DNA of 64,000 nucleotides, taken from contig NZ_BBME01000011.1 of assembly GCF_000971395.1 (NCBI RefSeq), positions 287,267 to 351,266 of the forward strand. Direction: 5' to 3'. The DNA is from Demequina iriomotensis (GTDB taxonomy: Bacteria; Actinomycetota; Actinomycetes; Actinomycetales; Demequinaceae). The notes beneath the pieces are model-generated. The model was not told where the DNA came from, made no database searches, and saw nothing but the letters and a program-made list of their open reading frames with translations. Position numbers and translations under genes: made by a program. Shown in pieces: positions 9,872 through 22,342 of this stretch. Position 1 is the stretch's first letter; every line of letters starts with the position of its first letter.

Positions 9872-10342
9872 GTGACCGAGGTCCGTCCCGCGACCTCGGA
9901 GGACGCAGCCGAGATCGTCCACCTCGGCGCGCTCATGTACAAGGCGGTCGGGGCCAAGCCCACGCCCACCTGGGCCGTCGAGTCGACGCGCACGGTCCGC
10001 GACCGGATGGGGCAGGACCTGTTCGGGATGGTGATCGACGCCCCGGAGGGCGGGCTGGCCGCGTGCGGCCTGGTCAACGTCGCGCGCAGGCTGGCGCGAC
10101 CCGGCGCGCAGGCGCACGAGATGGGCTACATCCAATGGGTGTCCACGGCGCCGCAGCACCAGCGCAAGGGCTACGCGCGCGCGATCATGGAGGCGCTGCT
10201 CGCCGAGACGGACCGACGGGGGATCGAGGTGGTCGAGCTGCACGCAAGCCCCGCGGGCCTGCATCTCTACCAGGACCTCGGATTCTTCATCAAGCACGAC
10301 AACGTGGCGATGACCTCGCAGCGCCTGCGGCCGCGCCGGTAG
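9872..10342 (+). CDS. GNAT family N-acetyltransferase
   Basis: Acetyl-CoA-dependent acyltransferase of 156 residues. The GNAT core is visible: VRPATSEDAAEI at the start, strand-rich middle, and the acetyl-CoA binding motif A around STAPQHQRKGYARAIMEALL (residues about 90-110; the Q/RxxGxG/A loop reads QRKGYA). The late LYQDLGF is the usual motif B strand. Start is GTG, 2 nt after the stop of the upstream membrane protein gene, implying translational coupling. The acyl acceptor is unknown; it may be a small molecule, a peptide or an antibiotic. Confidence 0.85.
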   Translation: MTEVRPATSEDAAEIVHLGALMYKAVGAKPTPTWAVESTRTVRDRMGQDLFGMVIDAPEGGLAACGLVNVARRLARPGAQAHEMGYIQWVSTAPQHQRKGYARAIMEALLAETDRRGIEVVELHASPAGLHLYQDLGFFIKHDNVAMTSQRLRPRR

Positions 10343-10352
10343 CAGGACCTCG

Positions 10353-11216
10353 TCAGCCGTAATCCTCGACGCCGCGCTCGCGCGCACGTCGCGCCCGCAC
10401 CACGCGCGCGACGGCCGCCGCGATGGTGGCGACCGCCGTGGTGAGGACCACGCAGGCCGCCGCCGCGAGCGCGGTCCACCCGACCAGCGCATCGGCCGGC
10501 TCGCCGTGGAGCCGTCCCTCGCCGATCCACGCGAGGCCCCACGCGAAGCCCGCCGTGGCGACCCAGCCGAGCGCGGGCGACGCCGACAGGTCGCGCACCA
10601 TCGCGACGCCGAGGAAGCCGGTGCCCACGAGCACGCCGAGCGCCGCGGGCATGCCCGCATCGGCCGGCGTGCCGAGCCACCACGCGCCGAGCGCGGTGAC
10701 GTTCGCGACCGTGGCGACGGCCGCCCAGCCGAGGAAGAGGCCGACGGGCAGGTCGATCGTGGCCGCCTCGAGGAGACCTCTGGCGGGCCGGCGGACCAGC
10801 ACCGCGGCCGCCCAGCCGAGGCACGCGACCAGCGCGGCGCATGCGCCGACAGAGGCCGCGAGCCATCCGTGCTGGATGGTGTAGACCCATACGAAGCTCA
10901 TGACCATCGCGAGCAGCATGGGCAGGCTCGCGGCGCGGACCCGGCTGCTCGAGCCCGGCCGCGGCAGCGCCTGCGCGACGGCGAACACCGCCAGGCCGGC
11001 ATAGATCGCGCCCCAGATCGCGAACGCGGGCGCGGCCGGCGCGATCAGCGTGGCGTCCGAGGCGAGCGCTCCGTCGACGGCCTCCTCGATCGGGGTGCCG
11101 CCGAAGGCGCCCGAGCCCCAGGCGCCGCCGAGGATCGCGAGGATCGCGGACGCGGCCACCACCCCGCGCGCGACCAGGTCGCCAGGTGTGATCCGCCGCT
11201 GTGCCGTCACGGTCAT
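10353..11216 (-). CDS. TspO/MBR-related tryptophan-rich membrane protein
   Basis: Polytopic membrane protein of 287 residues with roughly eight hydrophobic segments. It resembles the long tryptophan-rich sensory protein relatives of TspO/MBR: an early GGAWGSGAFGG, the characteristic PAAPAFAIWGAIYAGL, and later WLAASVGACAALVACLGWAA. It ends in an arginine-rich cytosolic tail (RVVRARRARERG). True TspO proteins bind porphyrins and cholesterol; whether this one does is unknown. The ATG at 11216 has AAGGGGG 5 nt upstream, so the longer open frame to 11309 is rejected. It is transcribed divergently from parE. Confidence 0.7.
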   Translation of the reverse strand: MTVTAQRRITPGDLVARGVVAASAILAILGGAWGSGAFGGTPIEEAVDGALASDATLIAPAAPAFAIWGAIYAGLAVFAVAQALPRPGSSSRVRAASLPMLLAMVMSFVWVYTIQHGWLAASVGACAALVACLGWAAAVLVRRPARGLLEAATIDLPVGLFLGWAAVATVANVTALGAWWLGTPADAGMPAALGVLVGTGFLGVAMVRDLSASPALGWVATAGFAWGLAWIGEGRLHGEPADALVGWTALAAAACVVLTTAVATIAAAVARVVRARRARERGVEDYG

Positions 11217-11310
11217 CGTGCCCCCTTCATGCCAGGCATAACGCTCCCACGTCCCGTCGTCATCCGCACGCTCATCGGAGAGGCGGCGCCGTGGTGTCGG
11301 CCGCCCCAAC

Positions 11311-11316
11311 TAAGAT
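11311..11316 (+). promoter_or_regulatory. -10-like hexamer TAAGAT of parE
   Basis: TAAGAT overlaps the ATG at 11315 and ends 7 nt before the GTG at 11324. The same hexamer-to-start spacing is seen at several other genes in this window, which favours the GTG as the true, leaderless start. The -35 is not recognisable. Confidence 0.5.
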
Positions 11317-11323
11317 GTCCGCC

Positions 11324-13416
<2,093 letters not shown>

Positions 13417-13420
<4 letters not shown>

Positions 13421-13866
13421 GCGGGCTGCCCGGACGGGCCCCCGAGGTTCACGAGGGTGCGCCGGCGTGCCCCGTGCACCCGTACGGCTACCACCTCGAG
13501 CCGCGGGTCAACGCCGTCGGCACCCACCGCGTGTTCCGCGACGTCTCGCTGCTGGGCGTCCCGCAGCGGTGCGCGCTCCTCGAGGAGGAGCTCATGGAGG
13601 CCGAGCGTGAGCTCGACCTGCTGGACGAGCTGTGGGTGCGCGAGCGGGCGTCGACGGGGCGTCCGCTCACGATGGCCGCCGCGACCCTGTCGGGCGCCGT
13701 GCTCGTGATCGCCGCGCTGTCCGACGCGAGCGGGGCGACCGTCGCGGCCGTGGTGGGCGGGGGAGCGGCGCTGACGCTGCTCGGGTCTCGCGCCGAGGCG
13801 GTGCTGGTGCGGGCGCGGCTATGGCGCATCCGCGACTGGCACCGTCGCGTCGGCGTGCCGCGCTAA
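13417..13866 (+). CDS. Hypothetical membrane-anchored protein downstream of parE
   Basis: Protein of 149 residues whose ATG overlaps the parE stop (ATGA), so it is co-translated with it. The N-terminal half is soluble, with three Cys or His pairs (CPVHPYGYHLEP) and an acidic helix (LLEEELMEAERELDLLDELW). Two hydrophobic stretches follow (TMAAATLSGAVLVIAAL and VAAVVGGGAALTLLGS), then a basic tail. I do not recognise a family. The stop overlaps the 3' end of the convergent membrane protein gene by 4 nt. Confidence 0.65.
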
Positions 13867-15161
13867 CGCACGGCGGCATCCTCGACGGACGCGGACAGGC
13901 CGTCTCCAGGGCGGCTCACGGGTGAATCGGGCAGCCGTGCGGGGATGCCGCGGGCGGCGGCCACGAGGGCCGTCAGCGCGGCGGCGTGGAGGATCAGCTG
14001 CACGGCCGGCGGCCCCGGCACGGGATGGGCCTGCGCGAGGGCCAGCACCACGACCCCGATGCCGGCGCCTGCCGCGGCGCGCCGTGACCGGGTCGCGAGG
14101 TACCAGGCCGCCGCCGCGAGCACGAACGCGGCCGTCGGCACCAGGACCGAGAGCCGGTAGTACGGGAACGTGAGCGGGTCCGTGACCAGTCGCGCCCACG
14201 CGGCGACCACCACGGCCACCGTGACGGCGTCCGACCGCCGGCGCGTGGCGAACCACGCGGCGAGCCCGGCTCCCACGATGACGGCGGCCTGCGCGACGCG
14301 CGTGGTCCAGGTGACCGCTCCGTCGCCCGGGACCAGGAGCGTGAGCACCGTCGGCCTGCCCGTCGACCACGCGAAGTCGAGCATGTGGAAGCGATCGCTC
14401 AGCACGAACGGCGCCCACAGCGCCGCAGTGCCCAGCCCGCTCACCGCCGCTCCCACGGCGCGCCGAGGCCACGTCGGGAGGCACAGGAGGATGACCGGGG
14501 CCGCCAGCACGGCCCACGTCTCGAGCCCGCAGGCGAGCACGAGCGCCAGTGCCGCCGGCACGGTACGGGACCGCTGTGCGAACCCGCCGGCGACGAGCCA
14601 GAGCACCGGGACCCACACATAGGTCGGGTGCTGGAACGTCACAAGCGCCGCGAGCTGCCAGGCGGCCACGAGCCCCGCCGTGACGGCGAGCGCCGTGGCG
14701 AACAGCCACCGGGGCGGTCGCAGGCGCCCGGCCCAGCGCGTCGCGCCGTACAGGGCCGGCACGATCACCACGATCGCGGAGATCGCGAACCCCACGCCGG
14801 GCGCCGCGCCCACGACGTGGAGGACCCAGGCCAGCAGCGCGGCCCAGGCGAGCGCGAGCGGGCCCGTTTGCACCGCGGGGTCCGCATACGCATCGCCCGG
14901 GTGACCCTCGAGGATGGTCCGGCCCGCGTCGACGAACAGGAGCAGGTCGCCGTAGCCCTGGGACCCGCCTTCCCAGACGGTGGCGTCAGGCCAGCGCGTG
15001 TCCATCCCGCTGCTCGGCAGCACCGTCATGAGGACGGCGAGGCCGATGCCCGAGGCGAGGAGCGCGCGCCACGACGGCGGGGCGTCGGGGACGTGTCGCA
15101 GCCAGCGCTGGACCGGCAGGGGCATGGCCGCGAGGAGGGACCTTGGCATGGTCGGGATCAT
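13863..15161 (-). CDS. Polytopic membrane protein, GT-C/DUF2029-like glycosyltransferase
   Basis: About 432 residues with ten or more membrane helices spread evenly. The first extracellular loop carries an acidic stretch (WPDATVWEGGSQGYGDLLLF), and later segments include LFATALAVTAGLVAAW and FPYYRLSVLVPTAAFVLA. Such a layout, with acidic residues after the first helix, is typical of GT-C glycosyltransferases that use lipid-linked sugars (DUF2029/polyprenyl-phosphate mannosyltransferase type). The match is by architecture rather than a decisive motif. Starts at 15194 (GTG), 15161 or 15149 are possible; none has a clear ribosome-binding site. It is divergent from the ThrE-like gene. Confidence 0.6.
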   Translation of the reverse strand: MIPTMPRSLLAAMPLPVQRWLRHVPDAPPSWRALLASGIGLAVLMTVLPSSGMDTRWPDATVWEGGSQGYGDLLLFVDAGRTILEGHPGDAYADPAVQTGPLALAWAALLAWVLHVVGAAPGVGFAISAIVVIVPALYGATRWAGRLRPPRWLFATALAVTAGLVAAWQLAALVTFQHPTYVWVPVLWLVAGGFAQRSRTVPAALALVLACGLETWAVLAAPVILLCLPTWPRRAVGAAVSGLGTAALWAPFVLSDRFHMLDFAWSTGRPTVLTLLVPGDGAVTWTTRVAQAAVIVGAGLAAWFATRRRSDAVTVAVVVAAWARLVTDPLTFPYYRLSVLVPTAAFVLAAAAWYLATRSRRAAAGAGIGVVVLALAQAHPVPGPPAVQLILHAAALTALVAAARGIPARLPDSPVSRPGDGLSASVEDAAVR

Positions 15162-15325
15162 GGCGGCAGCCGGCGCGCCGCGACGGCAGGGCACGCCGGG
15201 TGCGCCCGCTTTGCCGGGCCCGGGGCTTCGTCCGCGTGCCGTTGGCCCGCGCGCCCCGACGTTTGCCAGAATGAAGGCCCCGGAGAGCCAGGCGGCATCG
15301 CCGCGACATCGATACGAGGGGTGAC

Positions 15326-16612
15326 ATGGCGGATTCAGACGCGCAGACCCGGGACCCCGAGCACTCGCTCGAACCCGTCGGCCTCATCGCGCAATCCGGG
15401 GCCATCCTGCGCATGGGCCGGATGATGCTCGCCGCCGGCACCGCGAGCTACCGGGTCAAGGAGGCCATGGGCGCGGTCGCGCACGCGCTCGGCGTGGACC
15501 GCCACACCGCCGCCGTGACGCTCACGGAGATCACCGCGACCACGCACCGTGGCGCGATCTTCCGCACCGAGGTCACCGAGGTCCGCAAGTTCGGCGTGAA
15601 CGCCGAGCGCATCAAGCTGCTCGACGACTTCCGCTCGGGCCTGCCCGAGTCGATCACGGTCGAGGAGGTCCACGAGGCGCTCGACCGCATCGAGAGCAGG
15701 CCCGCGCTCTACCCCGCGGCGGTCAACGCGCTCTCCGCGGGTGCGGCCTGCGCCGCCTTCGGCGTCCTCAACAACGCCCGACCGCTCGAGGTGCTCGCCG
15801 TGCTGGTCGCGGCGACCGCGGGACAGTTCCTGCGGCGCTCCCTCGCGCATCGTGGCTTCAACCCGTTCGGCACCACGATGGTGGCGGCGGCGCTCGCGTG
15901 CGGCCTCTACCTCGCCTCGGTCGCGCTCTACGGCGCCTTCGGCCTCGACGTCGACGTCCACGCCTCGGGCTACATCGCGTGCACGCTGTTCCTCCTGCCG
16001 GGCTTCCCGCTCATCACAGCCGCGCTCGACATGGCCAAGCTGGACTTCTCCGCCGGCATATCGCGCCTGGTGTTCGCCACGATGATGATCGTCGGAGCCG
16101 CGCTGTCGGTGTGGGGGATCACGCTGCTCGGAGCCCTCGACTCGAGTGCGCGCGAGCCCATCCCGCTCGACCCGCTCCCGCACTACGCGATGATGGCGGT
16201 CGCCAGCCTCGTGGGGGTGCTCGGCTTCGCCCTGATGTTCAACTCGCCGTGGCGCATGGCGCTGTCCGCCGCGCTCATCGGCATGGTCTCGAACACCGCG
16301 CGGCTCTACCTGGCGGATCACGGCGTGATGATCCAGATGGCCACCGTGCTCGCGTGCGTGCTCGTGGGCGTGCTTGTCGCGGTGGCCGCGCCCCGCACGC
16401 CCTCGCCGATCATCACCCTCCAGGTGCCGGCGGTGCTCGTGATGATCCCCGGCGTGCTCGCGTTCCAGTCGGTGGTGCGCCTCAACGAGGGCGACTACAC
16501 CGCGACCATCGGCGCGATCCTCCAGGTGGTGCTCATCGTGCTGTCGATCATGGTGGGCCTGGTGGTGGCGAAGCTCTTCACGGACCGCCAGTGGGCGTTC
16601 GACAGGGGATGA
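15326..16612 (+). CDS. Threonine/serine exporter family protein
   Basis: Inner-membrane exporter of 428 residues. The first part (about residues 15-150) is the cytosolic ThrE domain, recognisable from RMGRMMLAAGTASYRVKEAM and the later RRSLAHRGFNPFGTTMVAA. The remainder has about ten helices in two sets, with FLLPGFPLITAALDMAKLDF marking the conserved turn and a second half starting near VGVLGFALMFN. Both halves that are separate genes in some bacteria (ThrP/ThrE2) are fused here, as in Corynebacterium ThrE. It exports threonine and serine. The ATG has GAGGGG upstream. The next gene follows after 7 nt and is probably co-transcribed. Confidence 0.88.
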   Translation: MADSDAQTRDPEHSLEPVGLIAQSGAILRMGRMMLAAGTASYRVKEAMGAVAHALGVDRHTAAVTLTEITATTHRGAIFRTEVTEVRKFGVNAERIKLLDDFRSGLPESITVEEVHEALDRIESRPALYPAAVNALSAGAACAAFGVLNNARPLEVLAVLVAATAGQFLRRSLAHRGFNPFGTTMVAAALACGLYLASVALYGAFGLDVDVHASGYIACTLFLLPGFPLITAALDMAKLDFSAGISRLVFATMMIVGAALSVWGITLLGALDSSAREPIPLDPLPHYAMMAVASLVGVLGFALMFNSPWRMALSAALIGMVSNTARLYLADHGVMIQMATVLACVLVGVLVAVAAPRTPSPIITLQVPAVLVMIPGVLAFQSVVRLNEGDYTATIGAILQVVLIVLSIMVGLVVAKLFTDRQWAFDRG

Positions 16613-16619
16613 GGCGCGC

Positions 16620-17444
16620 ATGACCCACGTCATCGAGGTCACCCGGCGGATCGCGGTGCTCGACGCTCACCGGCTCACCGATCGCGCCGTGGCACGGCTG
16701 GCCGGTGCATCGTCCACCCTGGTCCTGCTCAGCAGCGACGCGCTCTTCGACGCGTCCGACCGGTTCCGCGCGGTCACGCCGCAGCTCGAGATCGTGGACG
16801 GCGGGCTGGTCCGCGGCGAGGTACGGGAGGCCATCGTGCGCGCCGCGGACCTCGACTGCGTGCTCCTCGCGGTGCCGCCGCCACCACGACGGCGGAGGTT
16901 CCTCCATCTGGCGGTGAACGGGGCGATCGATGCCGCCGCGGCGGGGCACCCGACGGTCGCCGTGCTGGTGATGCGCGACATCGAGGTGCGCGGCGACGTC
17001 GCCGTGTTCTCGCGCTCGGGCGAGGCGTCCGGCTACGGCCTGGCCTTCGCCCTCGAGATCGCGATGCGGCGCGGCGTCCATGTGGCGCGCATCCTGCCCA
17101 AGAAGGGGCTGTACGTGCGCCGCACCGCGGAGGTCGGGCATCGTGCCGACGTCGAGGCGGGGGAGTACGGCGTGAAGGTGCGTTACCGGCGGGTCTCGAG
17201 CCCGCTGGAGACGGTGCTGCGGGGGCAGTACACGCTCGCGGTGCATTCCGTGCTCGACGTGATCGGCCGACGCTCGACGCGCGCCGAGCCGGGGGCGCCG
17301 GCGCGGATCCAGAAGGACGCGAACGTCGACGCGGTGCTGTGGCTGCTGCGGTTCTTCCGGGGCGACGTGCTGCTCGTCGGCGACGGCGTGCGGCTGCGCG
17401 AGGGCGGCGAGGCGCGGGCCACGGTCGAGGAGCCGCTGCTCTAA
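16620..17444 (+). CDS. Hypothetical protein, ThrE-linked
   Basis: Soluble protein of 274 residues with no signal or membrane segment. Alternating strand/helix stretches (STLVLLSSDALFD, LDCVLLAVPPPPRRRRF, HPTVAVLVMRDIEV, VAVFSRSGEASGYGLAFAL) look like a Rossmann or Usp-type alpha/beta fold. A later lysine/arginine-rich region (LPKKGLYVRR) and KVRYRRVSSPLETVLRGQYTL could bind nucleic acid or nucleotide. I do not recognise a family. It begins 7 nt after the exporter gene, so the two probably share a transcript. A long inverted repeat starts at its stop codon. Confidence 0.6.
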   Translation: MTHVIEVTRRIAVLDAHRLTDRAVARLAGASSTLVLLSSDALFDASDRFRAVTPQLEIVDGGLVRGEVREAIVRAADLDCVLLAVPPPPRRRRFLHLAVNGAIDAAAAGHPTVAVLVMRDIEVRGDVAVFSRSGEASGYGLAFALEIAMRRGVHVARILPKKGLYVRRTAEVGHRADVEAGEYGVKVRYRRVSSPLETVLRGQYTLAVHSVLDVIGRRSTRAEPGAPARIQKDANVDAVLWLLRFFRGDVLLVGDGVRLREGGEARATVEEPLL

Positions 17445-17517
17445 GTCACGGCCCTGGAGCCGACCGCGAGCGGCCCATGCGGGATCCGGGTGGCGGCGTC
17501 CCGCAGGTCCGTGACTT
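17443..17517. repeat. Long inverted repeat at a convergent gene junction
   Basis: AAGTCACGG at 17443-17451, overlapping the TAA stop of the upstream gene, is matched perfectly by CCGTGACTT at 17509-17517. Between them lie further complementary segments (GCGGGA and TCCCGC), so a long imperfect hairpin can form. It sits between convergent genes and may act as a terminator. The following stretch to about 17575 is G-rich with no gene. Confidence 0.55.
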
Positions 17518-17584
17518 GCGGCACCGGGGGCGACGGGAGGGGGGGCGTCGGGAGGAGGGGCGATGGCGGGAGCCGCGAGGCGCG

Positions 17585-17613
17585 CGACCCGCTGCGCTCA
17601 GCCCAGCGGGTCG
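17585..17613 (-). terminator. Hairpin at the 3' end of the GNAT gene
   Basis: CGACCCGCTG (17585-17594) pairs perfectly with CAGCGGGTCG (17604-17613), giving a 10-bp stem and 9-nt loop. The stop codon of the minus-strand acetyltransferase (17598-17600) lies in the loop. It probably terminates the parC-GNAT transcript; no T-run follows. Confidence 0.5.
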
Positions 17614-18010
17614 CCCGGCAGAAGCTCCCAGGAGCGCTCGTGGCGGCGATAGCCGAGCCCGGGGTAGTACCCGGCCGCGTCGGGCGCCGCCGAGAGCCGC
17701 ACCTTGCAGTGGGGCCCCAGCTGCGCGCGCATGATCCGCTGGAGCTCGAGCCCGATGCCCCGGCGCTGGTACGCCACGTCGACGCCCAGGTCCTGGAGGT
17801 AGCAGATGAGCTCGAGGTCCGTGAGTGCGCGGGCGAAGCCCACGAGCAGGTCCCCGTCCCATGCCGTCACCAGCAGGTTCGAGGCGGCGAGCGCGCGCTC
17901 GAACACCACCGGATCGTCGGTCGGGCGGCGGGCGCCCAGCGTCGACCGGTCGAGCGCGTCGATGTACTGCGCCGCCGTCACGACGGCGTCGGTGCGGTAG
18001 ACGAGCCCGC

Positions 18011-18014
<4 letters not shown>
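17598..18014 (-). CDS. GNAT family N-acetyltransferase
   Basis: Small acetyltransferase of 138 residues. Visible are the central strand and motif [26 protein letters not shown] (RRGIG is the acetyl-CoA pyrophosphate loop) followed by the helix LQRIMRAQL, then [20 protein letters not shown], the usual motif B ending in a YYxxLGF-like turn. GTG start overlaps the parC stop (GTGA), so it is translationally coupled to parC. The acceptor is not known. A much longer frame open to 18233 is antisense-like and overlaps parC, so it is rejected. Confidence 0.78.
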
Positions 18015-20446
<2,432 letters not shown>

Positions 20447-20486
20447 CAGTCACCTCGCAGAATTCTGGCGGTCAGGGTCCAGCCCG

Positions 20487-20589
20487 TATTGTCTCGCGTC
20501 CGTCGGACAGCGGCGCACAGGCACGCGGAGAGGGCCTCCGCATCGTCCTGAGGACGGGCGGAACGTCCACCCCCGAAGGTGAGACAATA
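20487..20589. promoter_or_regulatory. Divergent promoter pair of parC and the DUF5998 gene
   Basis: GAGACAATA occurs at 20581-20589 (plus) and, inverted, at 20487-20495 (minus), giving a GACAAT -10-like hexamer for each divergent gene. The plus copy ends 7 nt before the ATG at 20596, suggesting a leaderless transcript; the minus copy would give parC a leader of about 35 nt. A copy of the CGCATCGTCC 10-mer lies between at 20539-20548. Confidence 0.45.
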
Positions 20590-20595
20590 GCGGCC

Positions 20596-21162
20596 ATGTC
20601 ACAGACCCTCGACCAGGCCGTACGCATCGCGGGCTACTACCCGGCGCTCGCCACGTCCGTGCTCCGCTCGGCGATCGGGGCGGAGAAGGCGCGCGCGCAC
20701 TTCGTCCACGCCGAGACCACGTTCGACGACCGCGAGGTCCGCCGCCACATGACGGTCCTGGTGATCACGGACACGCGCCTGCTGCGCGTCCACATGGACG
20801 ATGGCGCGGGCCACGGCGCGGAGGGCGGCCACGAGGCCTCGGCGACGGTCGAGACCACGTCGCTGTCCGCGATCCGGAACACCGCGATGACGCACGTGGT
20901 CCACGAGCCCGAGCACTTCTCCGAGGGCGACCTCCCGAGCGAGCTGGTGCTCGCCGTGGGAGGCTCCGTGCACTCGCGGGTCGACCTCGAGCCGGCGAGC
21001 TGCGGCGACCAGAGCTGCGAGGCGGACCACGGCTACACCGGGACGTTGACCTCGGACGACATCCTGGTCCGCGTCAGCCTCATCGCCGACGGCGAGGACT
21101 CCATCCGCGCGCTGCAGGACTTCGCGGGTGTGCTGCAGGGGGCGATCGGGGCCAGGGGGTGA
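20596..21162 (+). CDS. DUF5998 family protein
   Basis: Protein of 188 residues, soluble, matching what I recall of DUF5998: ALATSVLRSAIGAEKARAHFVHAETTFD, then VRRHMTVLVITDTRLLRVH, a middle VVHEPEHF, and an acidic C-terminal half ending IRALQDFAGVLQGAIG. The family is confined to Actinobacteria and has no assigned function. The gene starts about 7 nt after a GACAAT -10-like element and its stop overlaps the GTG of the phosphodiesterase gene (GTGA), so the two form an operon. Near the homologous parC of Streptomyces a similar gene is found. Confidence 0.75.
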   Translation: MSQTLDQAVRIAGYYPALATSVLRSAIGAEKARAHFVHAETTFDDREVRRHMTVLVITDTRLLRVHMDDGAGHGAEGGHEASATVETTSLSAIRNTAMTHVVHEPEHFSEGDLPSELVLAVGGSVHSRVDLEPASCGDQSCEADHGYTGTLTSDDILVRVSLIADGEDSIRALQDFAGVLQGAIGARG

Positions 21163-22325
21163 CCCCCGGGGGACGGCTGGCGGCTGCGGGGCTGTCCGTC
21201 CCCGACTACGGCGGCCTCGAGCTGGGCGCCGTGCTGCCGGGCGTGCTCGCCGCGGTGGGCGCCGCCGATGCGGTGGCCGCGCGCGATGCCGAGGCGGACC
21301 GGGTCCGTCTGGGCATCCCCGCCGCCGAGCACATCGTCGTGGTCCTCATCGACGGCCTGGGCCACCACCAGCTCGACGCGCGGAAGGGCCACGCGCCGTT
21401 CCTGCGCGGTACCGAGTCGGCCGTCATCACCGCAGGCTTCCCCACGACGACGGCGACGTCGCTCGCGCTCTTCGGCACCGGACGGCCCTCCGGCGCGACG
21501 GGGATGACCGGCTACACCGCGCACAACCCCGCGACGGGCGCCGCCGCGAACCTCGTGTCGTGGGAGGGCGCAGACGATCCGCACCGGTGGCAGCGCGAGC
21601 CCTCGCTCCTCGCCGCCGCGCACGAGCGCGGGCTCAGCGTCGCGTCGCTGGGTCAGGCCAAGTTCGAGGGTTCGGGCCTCACCCGCGCCGCGCTGGCGGG
21701 CGGGGACTTCATCGGCACCACGGGCCTGGCCGAGCGCGTCGACCAGGCGATCCGCCGCGCTCGTACGCCCGGGCTCACCTACCTCTACTGGGGGGCGCTC
21801 GACCGCCAGGGCCACAAGCACGGCTGGCAGTCGGAACCGTGGACGGCGGCGCTCGAGGACGCCGACCAGGAGCTGCGGCGCCTGCGCGCCCGCCTGCCGC
21901 GCCATGCGGCCATGGTCATCACCGCCGATCACGGCATGGTCGACGTCACGGGCGCACCTCGCTGGGACATCGGGGCCGATCCCGCCCTCGCGCAGGACGT
22001 GCGGCTGGTCGCGGGCGAGCCCCGCATGCTCCACCTCCACATGGACGATGCGTCGGCGGCGCCCGCGGTGGCCGAGCGGTGGCGCTCGGTGCTGGGCGAG
22101 GGGGCGGCCGTGCTCGAGCGCGCAGAGGCCGTCGCGCTCGGCTTGTTCGGACCCGTCTCCGGCCACGTCGAGGATCGCATCGGCGACGTGGTGGTCGCGA
22201 TGGGGGGCCGGGCGACCGTGGTCGACTCCCGCACCCAGACGCCCGAGGCGATCGGGCTCGTCGGCGTGCACGGCTCGCTCACGCGTGAGGAGCTCGACGT
22301 GCCGTTGCTGGTGGCGGCGGGCTGA
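21159..22325 (+). CDS. Alkaline phosphatase superfamily nucleotide pyrophosphatase/phosphodiesterase
   Basis: Metal-dependent phosphoesterase of 388 residues of the NPP/type I phosphodiesterase kind. VVLIDGLGHHQL supplies the first metal aspartate; the nucleophile is in ITAGFPTTTATSLALFGTG (the first T after FP); the second metal site includes YWGALDRQGHKHG and MVITADHGMVDV; the last histidine may be in VGVHGSLTREEL. No signal peptide is seen, so it is probably cytosolic. The substrate is unknown. GTG start overlaps the DUF5998 stop, so they are co-translated. Confidence 0.85.
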   Translation: MTPGGRLAAAGLSVPDYGGLELGAVLPGVLAAVGAADAVAARDAEADRVRLGIPAAEHIVVVLIDGLGHHQLDARKGHAPFLRGTESAVITAGFPTTTATSLALFGTGRPSGATGMTGYTAHNPATGAAANLVSWEGADDPHRWQREPSLLAAAHERGLSVASLGQAKFEGSGLTRAALAGGDFIGTTGLAERVDQAIRRARTPGLTYLYWGALDRQGHKHGWQSEPWTAALEDADQELRRLRARLPRHAAMVITADHGMVDVTGAPRWDIGADPALAQDVRLVAGEPRMLHLHMDDASAAPAVAERWRSVLGEGAAVLERAEAVALGLFGPVSGHVEDRIGDVVVAMGGRATVVDSRTQTPEAIGLVGVHGSLTREELDVPLLVAAG

Positions 22326-22342
22326 GGGAGCCCGCCGGGCGA

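Noticed and set aside
11315..11323. ATG 11315 as the parE start
   Set aside because: It lies inside a -10-like hexamer and has no ribosome-binding site; GTG 11324 fits the leaderless pattern, although this is not proven.
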